Below are positions 25,388 through 34,411 of a stretch of DNA of 64,000 bases, one piece after another. This DNA comes from UMGS1484 sp045593325 (GTDB taxonomy: Bacteria > Bacillota > Clostridia > Oscillospirales > Acutalibacteraceae). Under the pieces are notes generated by a model, which was not told where the DNA came from, did no database searches, and saw only the letters and a program-made list of their open reading frames with translations. Location of the stretch: assembly GCA_045593325.1 (NCBI GenBank), contig JAZNWL010000067.1, positions 28,582-92,581 on the forward strand, given 5' to 3'. Both the position numbers and the translations under genes were made by a program. The first letter of the stretch is position 1, and each line of letters starts with the position of its first letter.

Positions 25388-25651
25388 TCACATTACATCA
25401 TCCTGGGCGACGCCTGAATACTCATTCAGTGCCCGTCGCAATGATCGGTTTGTGGACATTGAGCCGCTGTCTAATACGGTATTGGTCAGGCCAATGTGTT
25501 TCCGATTTTTCTTCTTGGGCCGTTCTAAGGGACGGTCTTTGCCGTTGCACACAAGCAAGGTTTCTCCTTCGCTTCCCACAACTGCTAAAAACTCGCCTTG
25601 ATCACGGCCGGCCCGTGAATACACCACGCGACCGATTTGAATTTCCATCAT
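25388..25651 (-). CDS. KOW-domain RNA-binding protein, L14e-like
   Basis: 87 aa. An N-terminal KOW motif (IGRVVYSRAGRDQGEFLAVV) and a basic middle (RPKKKNRKHI) match the small L14e/L6e-like RNA-binding proteins that Clostridia carry between map and infA. The role is unknown; a ribosome-associated function is likely from location. Start is ATG 25651, with GGAGG 7 nt upstream; a second ATG follows immediately. Confidence 0.88.
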   Translation of the reverse strand: MMEIQIGRVVYSRAGRDQGEFLAVVGSEGETLLVCNGKDRPLERPKKKNRKHIGLTNTVLDSGSMSTNRSLRRALNEYSGVAQDDVM

Positions 25652-25663
25652 GCCGCTTCCTCC

Positions 25664-26413
25664 TTACGGTTTGGTCAGAATGACCGGGCCGTTGGTGGTA
25701 ATGGCGATGGTGTGTTCAAAATGGGCAGACAGGGCGCCGTCGATAGTTTCTACCGTCCATCCGTCCTTCAGTGTTTTCACACCGGGTGTACCCATATTAA
25801 TCATCGGTTCAATGGCTAATGTCATACCGGGAATCAGTCGTACCCCTCTTCCGGCAGTGCCGAAATTGGGAACCTCAGGTTCTTCGTGGAGTTTTTTTCC
25901 CACGCCGTGGCCGACAAACTGCCGGACCACCGAATAGCCTGCTCCCTCCGCATGCTGCTGAACCGCAGCGGATATATCGCCGATTCTACCGCCGGATACT
26001 GCCGCTTCGATACCTTTGTACAAGGCTTCTTTGGTAATATCCATCAGCCGCTGTGCTTCCGGTGCAACCGCACCGACTGCAAAAGTGGCGGCATTATCGC
26101 CGTGGTAACCGTGAAGGCACGCGCCAAGGTCAATGCTGACAATGTCGCCTTCCTTCAAAATCACCTTTTTGGAAGGGATACCGTGAATCACCTGATGGTT
26201 CACCGATATGCAAGCGGTGGCAGGATAGCCGCTGTATCCCAGGAAACTGGGAATACCGCCGTGTTTCACAATAAAATCATGGGCGATTTTATCAATCTCC
26301 CAGGTGGAAATCCCGGGGCGAACCGCTTCTCCTGCTATCTGAAGAGCTTGTGCCGATAAAACACAGGCTTCCTTCATTAAAGAAAGTTCATTGGATGTTT
26401 TCAGAACGATCAT
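25664..26413 (-). CDS. map: Methionine aminopeptidase, type I
   Basis: 249 aa. Removes the initiator methionine from new proteins. The metal ligands are visible in DLGACLHGYHGDNAATF, GHGVGKKLHEEPEVPNFG and the EPMINMG segment, with the substrate His in VNHQVIHGIP. The start ATG overlaps the adk stop codon (ATGA), indicating coupling. Confidence 0.98.
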   Translation of the reverse strand: MIVLKTSNELSLMKEACVLSAQALQIAGEAVRPGISTWEIDKIAHDFIVKHGGIPSFLGYSGYPATACISVNHQVIHGIPSKKVILKEGDIVSIDLGACLHGYHGDNAATFAVGAVAPEAQRLMDITKEALYKGIEAAVSGGRIGDISAAVQQHAEGAGYSVVRQFVGHGVGKKLHEEPEVPNFGTAGRGVRLIPGMTLAIEPMINMGTPGVKTLKDGWTVETIDGALSAHFEHTIAITTNGPVILTKP

Positions 26414-27048
26414 ACCAAATCCTCAACCGCTTTCATCATCAAAGCGGTAGTGTCAGCCAGTTCTTCCTGACCTTCCACAGTACGGAGCATATTCCGTTCC
26501 TGATAGAAGGCGGAAAGCGGCGCGGTTTGTTCATGGTAGATCCGAAGCCGTTCCAAAACGGTTTCGGGTTTATCGTCTGCCCGTTGTACCAGGGTTTCTC
26601 CGCACACATCGCAAACCTCATCCTGTTTGGGAGGGTTATATTGAACGTGATAGGAAGCACCGCAAGTAAGGCAGGTACGGCGACCTGACATACGGGAAAC
26701 GATGGTTTCATCCGCTAATTGGATCTCAATGGCGGCGTCAATTTTAACGTCCATTGCTTCCAGGGCTTTGGCTTGAGGAATGGTACGGGGGAACCCGTCT
26801 AAAATAAATCCCTTTGCACAATCGGGCTGAGCCAACCGTTCTTTTACAATTTCCACAACAATATCATCTGCCAGCAGTTCACCACGGTCAATCACCGCTT
26901 TGGCTTCCAGACCCATGGGGGTTTGGTTTTTGATGGCTTCCCGAATCATGTTCCCGGTGGAAATGGTGGGGATTTGAAACCGTTCACGCAACATCTCAGC
27001 CTGGGTGCCCTTTCCGGCACCCGGAGGACCGATTAGAATAATGTTCAT
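26410..27048 (-). CDS. adk: Adenylate kinase
   Basis: 212 aa. Interconverts ATP+AMP and ADP. P-loop GPPGAGKGTQ at the N-terminus, DGFPRTIPQA, and a zinc-binding LID domain with CLTCG and CDVCG (residues about 128-152) typical of Gram-positive enzymes. Confidence 0.98.
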   Translation of the reverse strand: MNIILIGPPGAGKGTQAEMLRERFQIPTISTGNMIREAIKNQTPMGLEAKAVIDRGELLADDIVVEIVKERLAQPDCAKGFILDGFPRTIPQAKALEAMDVKIDAAIEIQLADETIVSRMSGRRTCLTCGASYHVQYNPPKQDEVCDVCGETLVQRADDKPETVLERLRIYHEQTAPLSAFYQERNMLRTVEGQEELADTTALMMKAVEDLV

Positions 27049-27075
27049 AGCCGTTTCCTCCTTATTTTTGGGTGG

Positions 27076-27102
27076 GGTTGCAGGGAAGACATCCCTGCAA
27101 CC
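27076..27102 (-). other. Hairpin between secY and adk
   Basis: An 11-bp perfect inverted repeat (GGTTGCAGGGA / TCCCTGCAACC) with a 5-nt loop and no T run. It could be an RNA processing or stability element, or a weak attenuator. Confidence 0.55.
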
Positions 27103-27124
27103 AATTCCCCGAATGATTCTCAGA

Positions 27125-28429
27125 TTAGTCCAAGAATCCTTTGTAGTAACGCATCATCATTTGAGATTCGATGGATTTTACGGTATCCAGGGCTACACCA
27201 ACCAAGATCAGGATGGAAGTACCGCCCAAGGCAACGTTCATGCCACCGATGGACCCAACGATGTTGGGGAGAACTGCCATTACACCCAAGAACATGGCGC
27301 CCACCAAGGTAATTTTGGAAATAACCTTGCCGATGAAGTCGGAAGTGGGTTGACCGGGACGAATACCGGGGATAACACCGGAATTTTTCCGCAGGTTGTT
27401 TGCCATTTCAACGGGATTGTATTGAATGGTTACGTAGAAATAGGCAAAGAACACGATCAAAACCAGGTTCAATACAATGTAAATGGGTCCGCCGAATGCG
27501 AATAAGTTCAGCACTTTGGCAAAGGTACTTGTGCTGTTACCCATGAATGCCAAGATGGTGCTGGGAATGGAAAGAATGGAGCTGGCGAAAATGATGGGCA
27601 AAACCCCTGCCATATTCACTTGGATGGGCAAGTGGGTGTTTTGACCGCCGTACATTTTACGACCAACAACTTTTTTAGCATATTGTACGGGAATTCTACG
27701 TTCAGCCGCAGTCATAAATACAATGAAAGCGATGATGAGAAGGAACAATACGCAAATGATCAGAACCATGGGCCATTTGCCAGCCACAGCATTGTAGTAC
27801 AAAGCAGCGAAGGCGGTGGGACCACGGGAAATGATACCGGCGAACAAGATCATGGAGATACCGTTACCGATACCTTTTTCGTCGATTTGTTCACCCAACC
27901 ACATGATCAAAGCGGAACCTGCGGTGAAGCAGAGAACGATGATCACTGCGGTGAAGATTTGTGCAAACACGGGAGCACCGGCACCGTAAGTCAGGTAACC
28001 GGAACCGCTGTTGCGCAAATAGAAGTAGTAGGCAACACCTTGGATCAAAGCCAAGATGACGGTTGCAAAACGAGTATATTTTGCAATTTTCTTTTTGCCT
28101 TCTTCCCCTTCTTTGGAAATACGTTCCAAAGCGGGAATGGCTACGGTCAACAACTGCATAATAATGGAGCTGTTGATGTAGGGGGTAACACCCATGGCAA
28201 AAATGGCGCCATATTCCAATGCACCACCGGTGAGGATGGACAAGTAGCTGAACAGGGTAGTACCACCGTCCGAACCGCTTAAATCCGCACTCAGGCGAGC
28301 AGCGTCAATGAAGGGAGCGGGAATGTAAGAACCAATACGGAATATAATGATGACCAGAAGGGTAAAGAAGATTTTCTTACGAAGATCTGCCAATTTCCAG
28401 CCGTTACGAATTGTTTCCAGCAGTTGCAC
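27125..28429 (-). CDS. secY: Protein translocase subunit SecY
   Basis: 434 aa with ten predicted membrane helices. Forms the core channel of the Sec translocon. The ITPYINSSIIMQLL-type plug region (GVTPYINSSIIMQLLTVAIP), the GNGISMILFAGI segment and the C-terminal tip GIRPGQPTSDF are present. Starts at GTG 28429, 1 nt after rplO. Confidence 0.98.
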   Translation of the reverse strand: MQLLETIRNGWKLADLRKKIFFTLLVIIIFRIGSYIPAPFIDAARLSADLSGSDGGTTLFSYLSILTGGALEYGAIFAMGVTPYINSSIIMQLLTVAIPALERISKEGEEGKKKIAKYTRFATVILALIQGVAYYFYLRNSGSGYLTYGAGAPVFAQIFTAVIIVLCFTAGSALIMWLGEQIDEKGIGNGISMILFAGIISRGPTAFAALYYNAVAGKWPMVLIICVLFLLIIAFIVFMTAAERRIPVQYAKKVVGRKMYGGQNTHLPIQVNMAGVLPIIFASSILSIPSTILAFMGNSTSTFAKVLNLFAFGGPIYIVLNLVLIVFFAYFYVTIQYNPVEMANNLRKNSGVIPGIRPGQPTSDFIGKVISKITLVGAMFLGVMAVLPNIVGSIGGMNVALGGTSILILVGVALDTVKSIESQMMMRYYKGFLD

Positions 28430-28430
28430 C

Positions 28431-28871
28431 TTACATCACCTCAGCCTTTCCGCCGGCAGCCTCAATTTTAGCTTTGGCTGACGCAGAGAAGGCAGCGGCC
28501 TTAACGGTCAGGTTTTTGCTAATTTCGCCTTGACCCAGAACTTTGATGCCGTCCAAGGGTTTTTTCACCAAGCCGGCTTCTTTCAAAGCTTGAGCGTCAA
28601 CGACTGAGCCGTTTTCGAATTTTTCAAGATCTGCTACATTGATAATGGCATATTTGGTTGCGAAAATGTTGTTGAAACCTCTTTTGGGGATACGGCGTTG
28701 TAAAGGCATTTGGCCGCCTTCGAATCCGATGCGAACACCGCCGCCGGAACGAGCTTTTTGACCTTTATGACCTTTACCTGCAGTTTTACCCTGCCCGGAG
28801 GCGGGACCACGACCAATACGCTTGGAAGCTTTATTGGCACCGTAAGAGGGAGAAAGTTCATGCAGTTTCAT
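28431..28871 (-). CDS. rplO: 50S ribosomal protein L15
   Basis: 146 aa. Gly-rich basic N-terminus (GRGPASGQGKTAGKGHKGQK) and the folded C-terminal domain match L15. Next to secY as usual in the spc operon. Confidence 0.98.
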   Translation of the reverse strand: MKLHELSPSYGANKASKRIGRGPASGQGKTAGKGHKGQKARSGGGVRIGFEGGQMPLQRRIPKRGFNNIFATKYAIINVADLEKFENGSVVDAQALKEAGLVKKPLDGIKVLGQGEISKNLTVKAAAFSASAKAKIEAAGGKAEVM

Positions 28872-28888
28872 ACTTGCACCTCCTTAGT

Positions 28889-29086
28889 TTACGCTTCGGT
28901 TACCTCGACAAGGTGGCTGATTTTTGCAATCTTGCCTTTTGTCTGGGGGCAATCCGGCTGAACAGCAACGTCGCCGATTTTGGAAAGACCCAGGGCCTTT
29001 GCATTGGCAATTTGTTTGCTGTTAGAGCCAATCAAGCTCTTTTTCAAAGTAATTTTAAGGCTTGCAGCCTGAGATTTATTAGCCAT
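28889..29086 (-). CDS. rpmD: 50S ribosomal protein L30
   Basis: 65 aa. LKITLKKSLIGSNSKQIANA and ALGLSKIGDVAVQPD identify L30. Slightly longer than the usual 58-60 aa because of a few N-terminal residues and an acidic tail. Confidence 0.96.
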   Translation of the reverse strand: MANKSQAASLKITLKKSLIGSNSKQIANAKALGLSKIGDVAVQPDCPQTKGKIAKISHLVEVTEA

Positions 29087-29099
29087 CTTTGCTGCCTCC

Positions 29100-29603
29100 T
29101 TAACCTAAAATTTCCTTAACGGTCTTGCCGCGGGTAGCAGCTACTTGTTCAGCGTCACGCAAAGAAGCGAGACCTTGAATGGTAGCGCGTACTACGTTGC
29201 AAGGGTTGTTGGAACGAAGTGCTTTGGTACGGATATCTTTGATACCAACGGTTTCCAAAACAGCACGAACGGGGCCGCCGGCGATAACACCGGTACCGGG
29301 GGCAGCGGGTTTCAAGAGAACCCGGCCAGCGCCGTAAGCACCAATTACTTCGTGGGGGATGGTGGTGCCGCGAAGAGCAACTTTCATCAAGTTTTTCTTG
29401 GCATCTTCAATCCCTTTGCGGATAGCGTCGGGAACTTCACCGGCTTTACCCAGGCCGAAGCCTACGATGCCGTTGCCGTCACCAACAACTACGATGGCGG
29501 AGAACTTGAAAATACGACCGCCCTTGACCGTTTTGGATACACGGTTGATAGCAACCACGCGTTCGGTCAAATCCAAGGTAGATGCGTCAATAATGTTTGC
29601 CAT
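29100..29603 (-). CDS. rpsE: 30S ribosomal protein S5
   Basis: 167 aa. Double-stranded RNA-binding N-domain (ERVVAINRVSKTVKGGRIFK) and the C-domain with VRAVLETVGIKDIRTKALRS. Involved in decoding accuracy and mRNA helicase action. Confidence 0.98.
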   Translation of the reverse strand: MANIIDASTLDLTERVVAINRVSKTVKGGRIFKFSAIVVVGDGNGIVGFGLGKAGEVPDAIRKGIEDAKKNLMKVALRGTTIPHEVIGAYGAGRVLLKPAAPGTGVIAGGPVRAVLETVGIKDIRTKALRSNNPCNVVRATIQGLASLRDAEQVAATRGKTVKEILG

Positions 29604-29620
29604 AATGTTCTCCTCCTTAC

Positions 29621-29980
29621 TTAGAATTCAAGGCCACCCTCACGGGCGCCGTCGGCCAGTTCTTGAACACGGCCATGATAAATGTTACCGCCACGGTCGA
29701 AAACAACTTTGGTAATACCGGCTGCTTTGGCACGTTCGGCAACCAAAGCGCCAACTTTTTTGGCAGCTTCTTTGTTACCGCCGTACATGCCGAAGTCTTT
29801 TTCCAGACTGGAAGCAGCAGCTAAAGTAACACCTTTGGTGTCATCGATCACCTGTGCGCTAATGTTGGCAAGGGAGCGGAACACACACAAACGGGGACAA
29901 TCAGCAGTACCGCTGATTTTGCCGCGGACTCTCTTATGACGAATCGCACGTGCTTTTTTAGTGTCGGGTCTATTAACCAT
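29621..29980 (-). CDS. rplR: 50S ribosomal protein L18
   Basis: 119 aa. RHKRVRGKISGTADCPRLCV and the C-terminal FDRGGNIYHGRVQELADGAR match L18, a 5S rRNA binder. Confidence 0.98.
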   Translation of the reverse strand: MVNRPDTKKARAIRHKRVRGKISGTADCPRLCVFRSLANISAQVIDDTKGVTLAAASSLEKDFGMYGGNKEAAKKVGALVAERAKAAGITKVVFDRGGNIYHGRVQELADGAREGGLEF

Positions 29981-30001
29981 AATAGATTTACTCCTTTACC
30001 T

Positions 30002-30538
30002 TTATTTACCGGATTTACCCTCTTTGCGACGAACGTATTCGTCAACATAGCGGATACCTTTGCCCTTATAGGGTTCGGGGGGTCTCTTTTTACGAACCTC
30101 AGCTGCGAACTGACCTACAGCTTGCTTATCAGCACCCGAGATAATGATTTTGTTGGGGTTGGGAACTTCAATGGAAATACCGTCGATTTCTTCCATAACC
30201 ACTTGATGGGAGAACCCTAAGTTCATAACCAAGGATTTTCCTTGTTTGGCTACACGGTAGCCAACGCCGATTACGTCTAACTCTTTGGTGTAGCCCTTGC
30301 TAACGCCTTCGATCATGTTGGCGATGAGGGTACGGGTCAGACCGTGCAGGGAGCGGTTTTCTTTTTCGTCGTTGGGACGGGTAACAACCACTTGGTTCCC
30401 TTCGATTGCAACGTCAATGCTGCTAACCACTTCATGTTCCAGGGTGCCTTTAGCGCCTTTCACGATAACTTTTTTACCGTCAAGTTTCACTTCAACACCG
30501 GCAGGAATTTCAACGGGTTTTTTACCGATTCGTGACAT
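30002..30538 (-). CDS. rplF: 50S ribosomal protein L6
   Basis: 178 aa, starting at ATG 30538 (MSRIGKKPVEIPAGVEV) with AAGGAGG upstream; the seven extra residues of the open frame are not used. Two L6 repeats are visible; the C-terminus has RPPEPYKGKGIRYVDEYVRR. Confidence 0.98.
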   Translation of the reverse strand: MSRIGKKPVEIPAGVEVKLDGKKVIVKGAKGTLEHEVVSSIDVAIEGNQVVVTRPNDEKENRSLHGLTRTLIANMIEGVSKGYTKELDVIGVGYRVAKQGKSLVMNLGFSHQVVMEEIDGISIEVPNPNKIIISGADKQAVGQFAAEVRKKRPPEPYKGKGIRYVDEYVRRKEGKSGK

Positions 30539-30552
30539 CTCTCTGCACCTCC

Positions 30553-30951
30553 TTACCAAACGAAAGCCAAAACTTCGCCGCCAACGTTTTCTTTACGGGC
30601 GAGTTTGTCAGTCATAACACCTTTAGAGGTGGAGATAATAGCGATACCAAGGCCTTTCATTACCTTGGGCAGCTCCTCGCAGCTGGCATAGATGCGAAGG
30701 CCGGGTTTGCTGACACGACGAAGACCTGTAATGGCAGGGGTCTTGCCAGCGTTGTATTTCAGTGTAAGACGGATCATACCTTGTTTTCCGTCATCGATAA
30801 CCTGAAAGCTTTTCACATAACCTTCGTCCACAAGAATTTGAGCAATGGTCTTTTTCATGTTAGACGCAGGCACATCCACCGAGTCGTGCTTAGCAGAATT
30901 CGCATTGCGGATTCTGGTGAGCATATCGGCTATAGTATCGGTGATTTGCAT
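30553..30951 (-). CDS. rpsH: 30S ribosomal protein S8
   Basis: 132 aa. TDTIADMLTRIRNANSAKHD at the N-terminus and the C-terminal ISTSKGVMTDKLARKENVGG identify S8, a primary 16S binder and, in other bacteria, the repressor of the spc operon. Confidence 0.98.
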   Translation of the reverse strand: MQITDTIADMLTRIRNANSAKHDSVDVPASNMKKTIAQILVDEGYVKSFQVIDDGKQGMIRLTLKYNAGKTPAITGLRRVSKPGLRIYASCEELPKVMKGLGIAIISTSKGVMTDKLARKENVGGEVLAFVW

Positions 30952-30997
30952 ACCGGTTTTCCTCCTTTAATCTTGCAATAATAATTGGTAGGGCAGC

Positions 30998-31183
30998 TTA
31001 CCAGCTTGCCTTCTTGACGCCGGGAATCTGGCCTTTGTAAGCCAATTCACGGAAGCAGATACGGCAGATACCGTATTTGCGAAGATAGGCATGAGGACGG
31101 CCACAGATTTTGCATCTGTTGTACGCTCTGGTTGAAAACTTGGCAGGTCTGGCTTGACTTACCTTTTTAGATGTTTTTGCCAT
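30998..31183 (-). CDS. rpsN: 30S ribosomal protein S14, zinc type
   Basis: 61 aa, type Z, with CKIC and CRIC pairs forming the zinc site. The short zinc form is the usual one in the spc operon of Firmicutes. Confidence 0.98.
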   Translation of the reverse strand: MAKTSKKVSQARPAKFSTRAYNRCKICGRPHAYLRKYGICRICFRELAYKGQIPGVKKASW

Positions 31184-31198
31184 TTATCTTCCCTCCCC

Positions 31199-31738
31199 TT
31201 ATTTCGCAAACGGAGCACCGAGCAATGTCAGCAGCTCACGGGCTTCTTCGTCGGTATTAGCAGTGGTGACAAAGCAGATATCCATACCACGAATCTTGTC
31301 GATTTTGTCGTAGCTGATTTCCGGGAAGATCAGTTGTTCTTTCAGACCCATGGAGTAGTTACCACGGCCGTCGAAAGAGTTGGCATTGATCCCACGGAAG
31401 TCACGTACACGAGGAAGTGCGATATTGAACAAACGGTCAATGAATTCGTACATTCTCTCGCCACGCAAGGTAACTTTTGCACCAATGTTCATGCCTTCAC
31501 GCAACTTAAAGTTAGCAACGGATTTACGGGCTTTACAAACCACGGCTTTTTGACCGGTGATTTGAGCAAGGTCAGAAAGAATAGCGTCAATTACTTTGGC
31601 GTTATCTCTGGCTTCGCCGGCGCCAACGTTGATTACAACTTTGTCAAGTTTCGGAATTTGCATAACACTCTTATAACCAAATTTGGTCATCAGAGCAGGA
31701 GCGACGTCTTTTTTGTAAGTTTCTTGTAATCTTGTCAT
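31199..31738 (-). CDS. rplE: 50S ribosomal protein L5
   Basis: 179 aa. KVVINVGAGEARDNAKVIDA and DFRGINANSFDGRGNYSMG match L5, which binds 5S rRNA and contacts P-site tRNA. Confidence 0.98.
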   Translation of the reverse strand: MTRLQETYKKDVAPALMTKFGYKSVMQIPKLDKVVINVGAGEARDNAKVIDAILSDLAQITGQKAVVCKARKSVANFKLREGMNIGAKVTLRGERMYEFIDRLFNIALPRVRDFRGINANSFDGRGNYSMGLKEQLIFPEISYDKIDKIRGMDICFVTTANTDEEARELLTLLGAPFAK

Positions 31739-31757
31739 TTCAATACGCCCTCCTCAA

Positions 31758-32075
31758 TTAAAAGATTTCCTTGCATTTTGCGCACATACGGTCTTTTTTA
31801 CCATCTTCGTAGAACTTGGTAGCAATACGAGTGGGTTTACCGCATTTGGGGCAAACGCAAACAACTTTGCAAGCATGCATGGCAGCTTCGGCTTTTACCA
31901 AACCGGCAGGTGCACCGGGTTTACGAGCTTTCAGATGCTTGGTAGCAATGTTACGGCCTTCAACAATTACTTTACCTTCGGTAGGACTTACTTCCAAAAC
32001 CTTACCGGTTTTGCCGGCGTCTTTACCGCTGAGGATCATAACTGTATCACCGGTTTTAATATGCATTTTTTTCAT
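31758..32075 (-). CDS. rplX: 50S ribosomal protein L24 with zinc-ribbon tail
   Basis: 105 aa. N-terminal KOW domain (KTGDTVMILSGKDAGKTGKV) typical of L24. The C-terminus carries two CxxC pairs (CPKC and CAKC) that probably bind zinc, a form seen in some Clostridia. GGAGG lies upstream of the first Met. Confidence 0.97.
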   Translation of the reverse strand: MKKMHIKTGDTVMILSGKDAGKTGKVLEVSPTEGKVIVEGRNIATKHLKARKPGAPAGLVKAEAAMHACKVVCVCPKCGKPTRIATKFYEDGKKDRMCAKCKEIF

Positions 32076-32089
32076 GTCAAGTACCTCCC

Positions 32090-32458
32090 TTAAAGCACTT
32101 CGGGAGCCAAGGACAAGATTTTGAGATAATCCTTGTCACGGAGCTCACGGGCCACCGGTCCAAAAATACGGGTGCCTCTCGGGTTTTTGTCTTCACGGAT
32201 AATAACGGCTGCATTTTCATCAAAACGGATATAGGTACCGTCTGCACGATGAACGCCCTTTGCGGTACGAACGACAACGGCTTTTACAACGTCGCCCTTT
32301 TTAACCATACCACCGGGTGCTGCCTTTTTAACACTGGCAACTACTACGTCGCCGATATTGGCGTACCTCCGGCCGGAACCGCCCAGAACACGGATACACA
32401 TCAGTTCCTTTGCTCCGGTGTTGTCGGCTACTTTGAGGTAACTCTGTTGTTGAATCAC
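32090..32458 (-). CDS. rplN: 50S ribosomal protein L14
   Basis: 122 aa. MIQQQSYLKVADNTGAKELM and the central VKKGDVVKAVVVRTAKG are diagnostic. Sits at the subunit interface. Confidence 0.99.
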   Translation of the reverse strand: MIQQQSYLKVADNTGAKELMCIRVLGGSGRRYANIGDVVVASVKKAAPGGMVKKGDVVKAVVVRTAKGVHRADGTYIRFDENAAVIIREDKNPRGTRIFGPVARELRDKDYLKILSLAPEVL

Positions 32459-32472
32459 AGTGGTTTCCTCCT

Positions 32473-32733
32473 TTACTTGGCCTTTTCGATGATTTCAACC
32501 AAACGCCATCTCTTGTCTTTGGAAAGAGGACGGGTTTCCATAATCATTACACGGTCGCCGATATTGCAGGCATTTTCTTCGTCATGAGCTTTAAACTTTA
32601 CAGTACGTTTTACGATTTTGTTGTAAAGCGGATGTTTTACATTGTCTTGCACGGCAACAACGATGGTTTTATCCATTTTATTGCTGGCAACAATGCCAGT
32701 ACGGGTTTTACGCAAATTTCTTTCGCTCATCAT
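32473..32733 (-). CDS. rpsQ: 30S ribosomal protein S17
   Basis: 86 aa. RKTRTGIVASNKMDKTIVVA and CNIGDRVMIMETRPLSKDKR identify S17. Its start overlaps the rpmC stop codon (TAATG). Confidence 0.98.
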   Translation of the reverse strand: MMSERNLRKTRTGIVASNKMDKTIVVAVQDNVKHPLYNKIVKRTVKFKAHDEENACNIGDRVMIMETRPLSKDKRWRLVEIIEKAK

Positions 32734-32945
32734 TATACCTCCGTTCCATTGGCGGCCTTGATTTCATTTTCCCGCAAAATGGTTTTTACACGGGCAATGT
32801 CTTTCTTTACAGCCTTAATGCGCATGGGGTTTTCCAACTGATTGATTGCAAGTTGGAAACGCAACTGGAAGAGTTCCTGTTTCAGGGAAGCCAGTTCGTT
32901 ATTCAATTCATTAACGCTTTTTTCTCTATAATCATTTGCTCTCAC
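32733..32945 (-). CDS. rpmC: 50S ribosomal protein L29
   Basis: 70 aa. Two-helix protein with the LKQELFQLRFQLAINQLENP motif. GTG start at 32945, 2 nt after the rplP stop. Confidence 0.98.
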   Translation of the reverse strand: MRANDYREKSVNELNNELASLKQELFQLRFQLAINQLENPMRIKAVKKDIARVKTILRENEIKAANGTEV

Positions 32946-32947
32946 AG

Positions 32948-33367
32948 TTACTCACCACCATTCTCTTTTTTAATGAATTTGCATTTGATCGGAAGTTTGT
33001 TGGCAGCCAGACGCATAGCTTCACGAGCTTGAGTTTCGTCGATGCCACCGATTTCAAACATTACACGACCGGGCTTAACCACAGCCACCCAGTATTCCGG
33101 AGAACCTTTACCGGAACCCATGCGGGTTTCAGCGGGTTTTTCGGTAATGGGCTTATCGGGAAAAATTTTGATCCACACTTGACCGGCACGTTTGGTGTAA
33201 CGGGTCATAGCGATACGGGCTGCTTCGATTTGGTTAGAGGTGATCCATGCGGGCTCGGTTGCTTGTAAACCGAAATCACCGTAAGTTACGGTGTTACCGC
33301 GCATTGCTTTACCTTTTAAACGACCGCGATGAACTCTGCGGTATTTCACACGTTTAGGCAATAACAT
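32948..33367 (-). CDS. rplP: 50S ribosomal protein L16
   Basis: 139 aa. MLLPKRVKYRRVHRGRLKGK start and GKGSPEYWVAVVKPGRVMFE are clear. Binds near the A site. Overlaps rpsC by 1 nt. Confidence 0.99.
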   Translation of the reverse strand: MLLPKRVKYRRVHRGRLKGKAMRGNTVTYGDFGLQATEPAWITSNQIEAARIAMTRYTKRAGQVWIKIFPDKPITEKPAETRMGSGKGSPEYWVAVVKPGRVMFEIGGIDETQAREAMRLAANKLPIKCKFIKKENGGE

Positions 33368-34035
33368 TAGCGAGCCCCTCCTTCCTTTTTAGCGGGACGG
33401 CGGTTGTCACGAAGAACTTCGCCGTTATACAGCCAAACCTTAACACCGATTCGGCCATAAGTGGTTTTTGCTTCTGCAAAACCGTAGTCGATGTCGGCAC
33501 GCAAAGTTTGAAGAGGAATGGTGCCTTCATGATAGCTTTCGGTACGGGCGATTTCAGCACCGCCAACACGACCGGAGATTTGAATTTTGATACCTTTAGC
33601 GCCGAATTTCATGGCACGGCCAATAGCCATTTTCATGGCACGACGGAAAGAAGCACGTTTTTCCAATTGGAGAGCAACACCGGCTGCTACCAATTGAGCA
33701 TTCAAATCGGGGTTTTTGATTTCTACGATGTTGATGATAACCGGACGGCCTAACATCTTTTCGCAGGTAGCTTTGAGCTTGTCGATTTCTGCACCGCCGC
33801 GGCCGATTACGATACCGGGTTTAGCGCAGTGGATAAAAATGCGAACACGAGAAGCGTCACGTTCGATTTCAACCTTGGGAACACCAGCGGGTTCAAGGAG
33901 CTTCAAGAGGTAGTTACGAAGCTTATAGTCCTCGACCAGGGTATCGCCAAAGACACTGTCTTTCACGAACCAGCGGGAATCCCAGTTTTTAATAACGCCC
34001 ACACGAAGACCGTGGGGATTTACTTTCTGTCCCAT
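33367..34035 (-). CDS. rpsC: 30S ribosomal protein S3
   Basis: 222 aa. KH domain with GRGGAEIDKL and the C-terminal domain with GAKGIKIQISGRVGGAEIAR. Located in the 30S head at the mRNA entry. Confidence 0.99.
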   Translation of the reverse strand: MGQKVNPHGLRVGVIKNWDSRWFVKDSVFGDTLVEDYKLRNYLLKLLEPAGVPKVEIERDASRVRIFIHCAKPGIVIGRGGAEIDKLKATCEKMLGRPVIINIVEIKNPDLNAQLVAAGVALQLEKRASFRRAMKMAIGRAMKFGAKGIKIQISGRVGGAEIARTESYHEGTIPLQTLRADIDYGFAEAKTTYGRIGVKVWLYNGEVLRDNRRPAKKEGGAR

Positions 34036-34055
34036 TCTAATTACCTCCTCCTTGA

Positions 34056-34391
34056 TTATTCAGCTTCTGCGAGAACCAAAGTAATGTGAGAGGTTCTCTT
34101 CAGAATGCGGTAAGCACGACCTTGTGCTCGGGGACGGAACCGTTTCAAAGTGGGGCCGGCAGTAACAAAACACTGAGAAACCACCAGGTTTTTACCGTCC
34201 ATGTTGAAGTTGTTTTCGGCATTAGCGATTGCCGATTTCAGCAGTTTTTCAAGGCATTCACACGCAGCTTTGGGGGTGTGGCGGAGAATCGCCATGGCCT
34301 TGTCAACCGGCTGATTACGAATCAAGTCCAGTACGATCTGCACTTTACGAGGCGAGATGCGAATATATTTCGCAGTTGCCTTTGCTTCCAT
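34056..34391 (-). CDS. rplV: 50S ribosomal protein L22
   Basis: 111 aa from ATG 34391, which has GGAG 10 nt upstream; a TTG two codons earlier is too close to it. YIRISPRKVQIVLDLIRN and the C-terminal RAQGRAYRILKRTSHITLV loop region are typical. Its extended loop lines the exit tunnel. Confidence 0.97.
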   Translation of the reverse strand: MEAKATAKYIRISPRKVQIVLDLIRNQPVDKAMAILRHTPKAACECLEKLLKSAIANAENNFNMDGKNLVVSQCFVTAGPTLKRFRPRAQGRAYRILKRTSHITLVLAEAE

Positions 34392-34411
34392 AGTCAATAC
34401 TCTCCTTTCGC

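Noticed and set aside
27049..27124. Terminator between secY and adk
   Set aside because: The hairpin lacks a T run and the genes are usually cotranscribed, so it is listed as a hairpin only.
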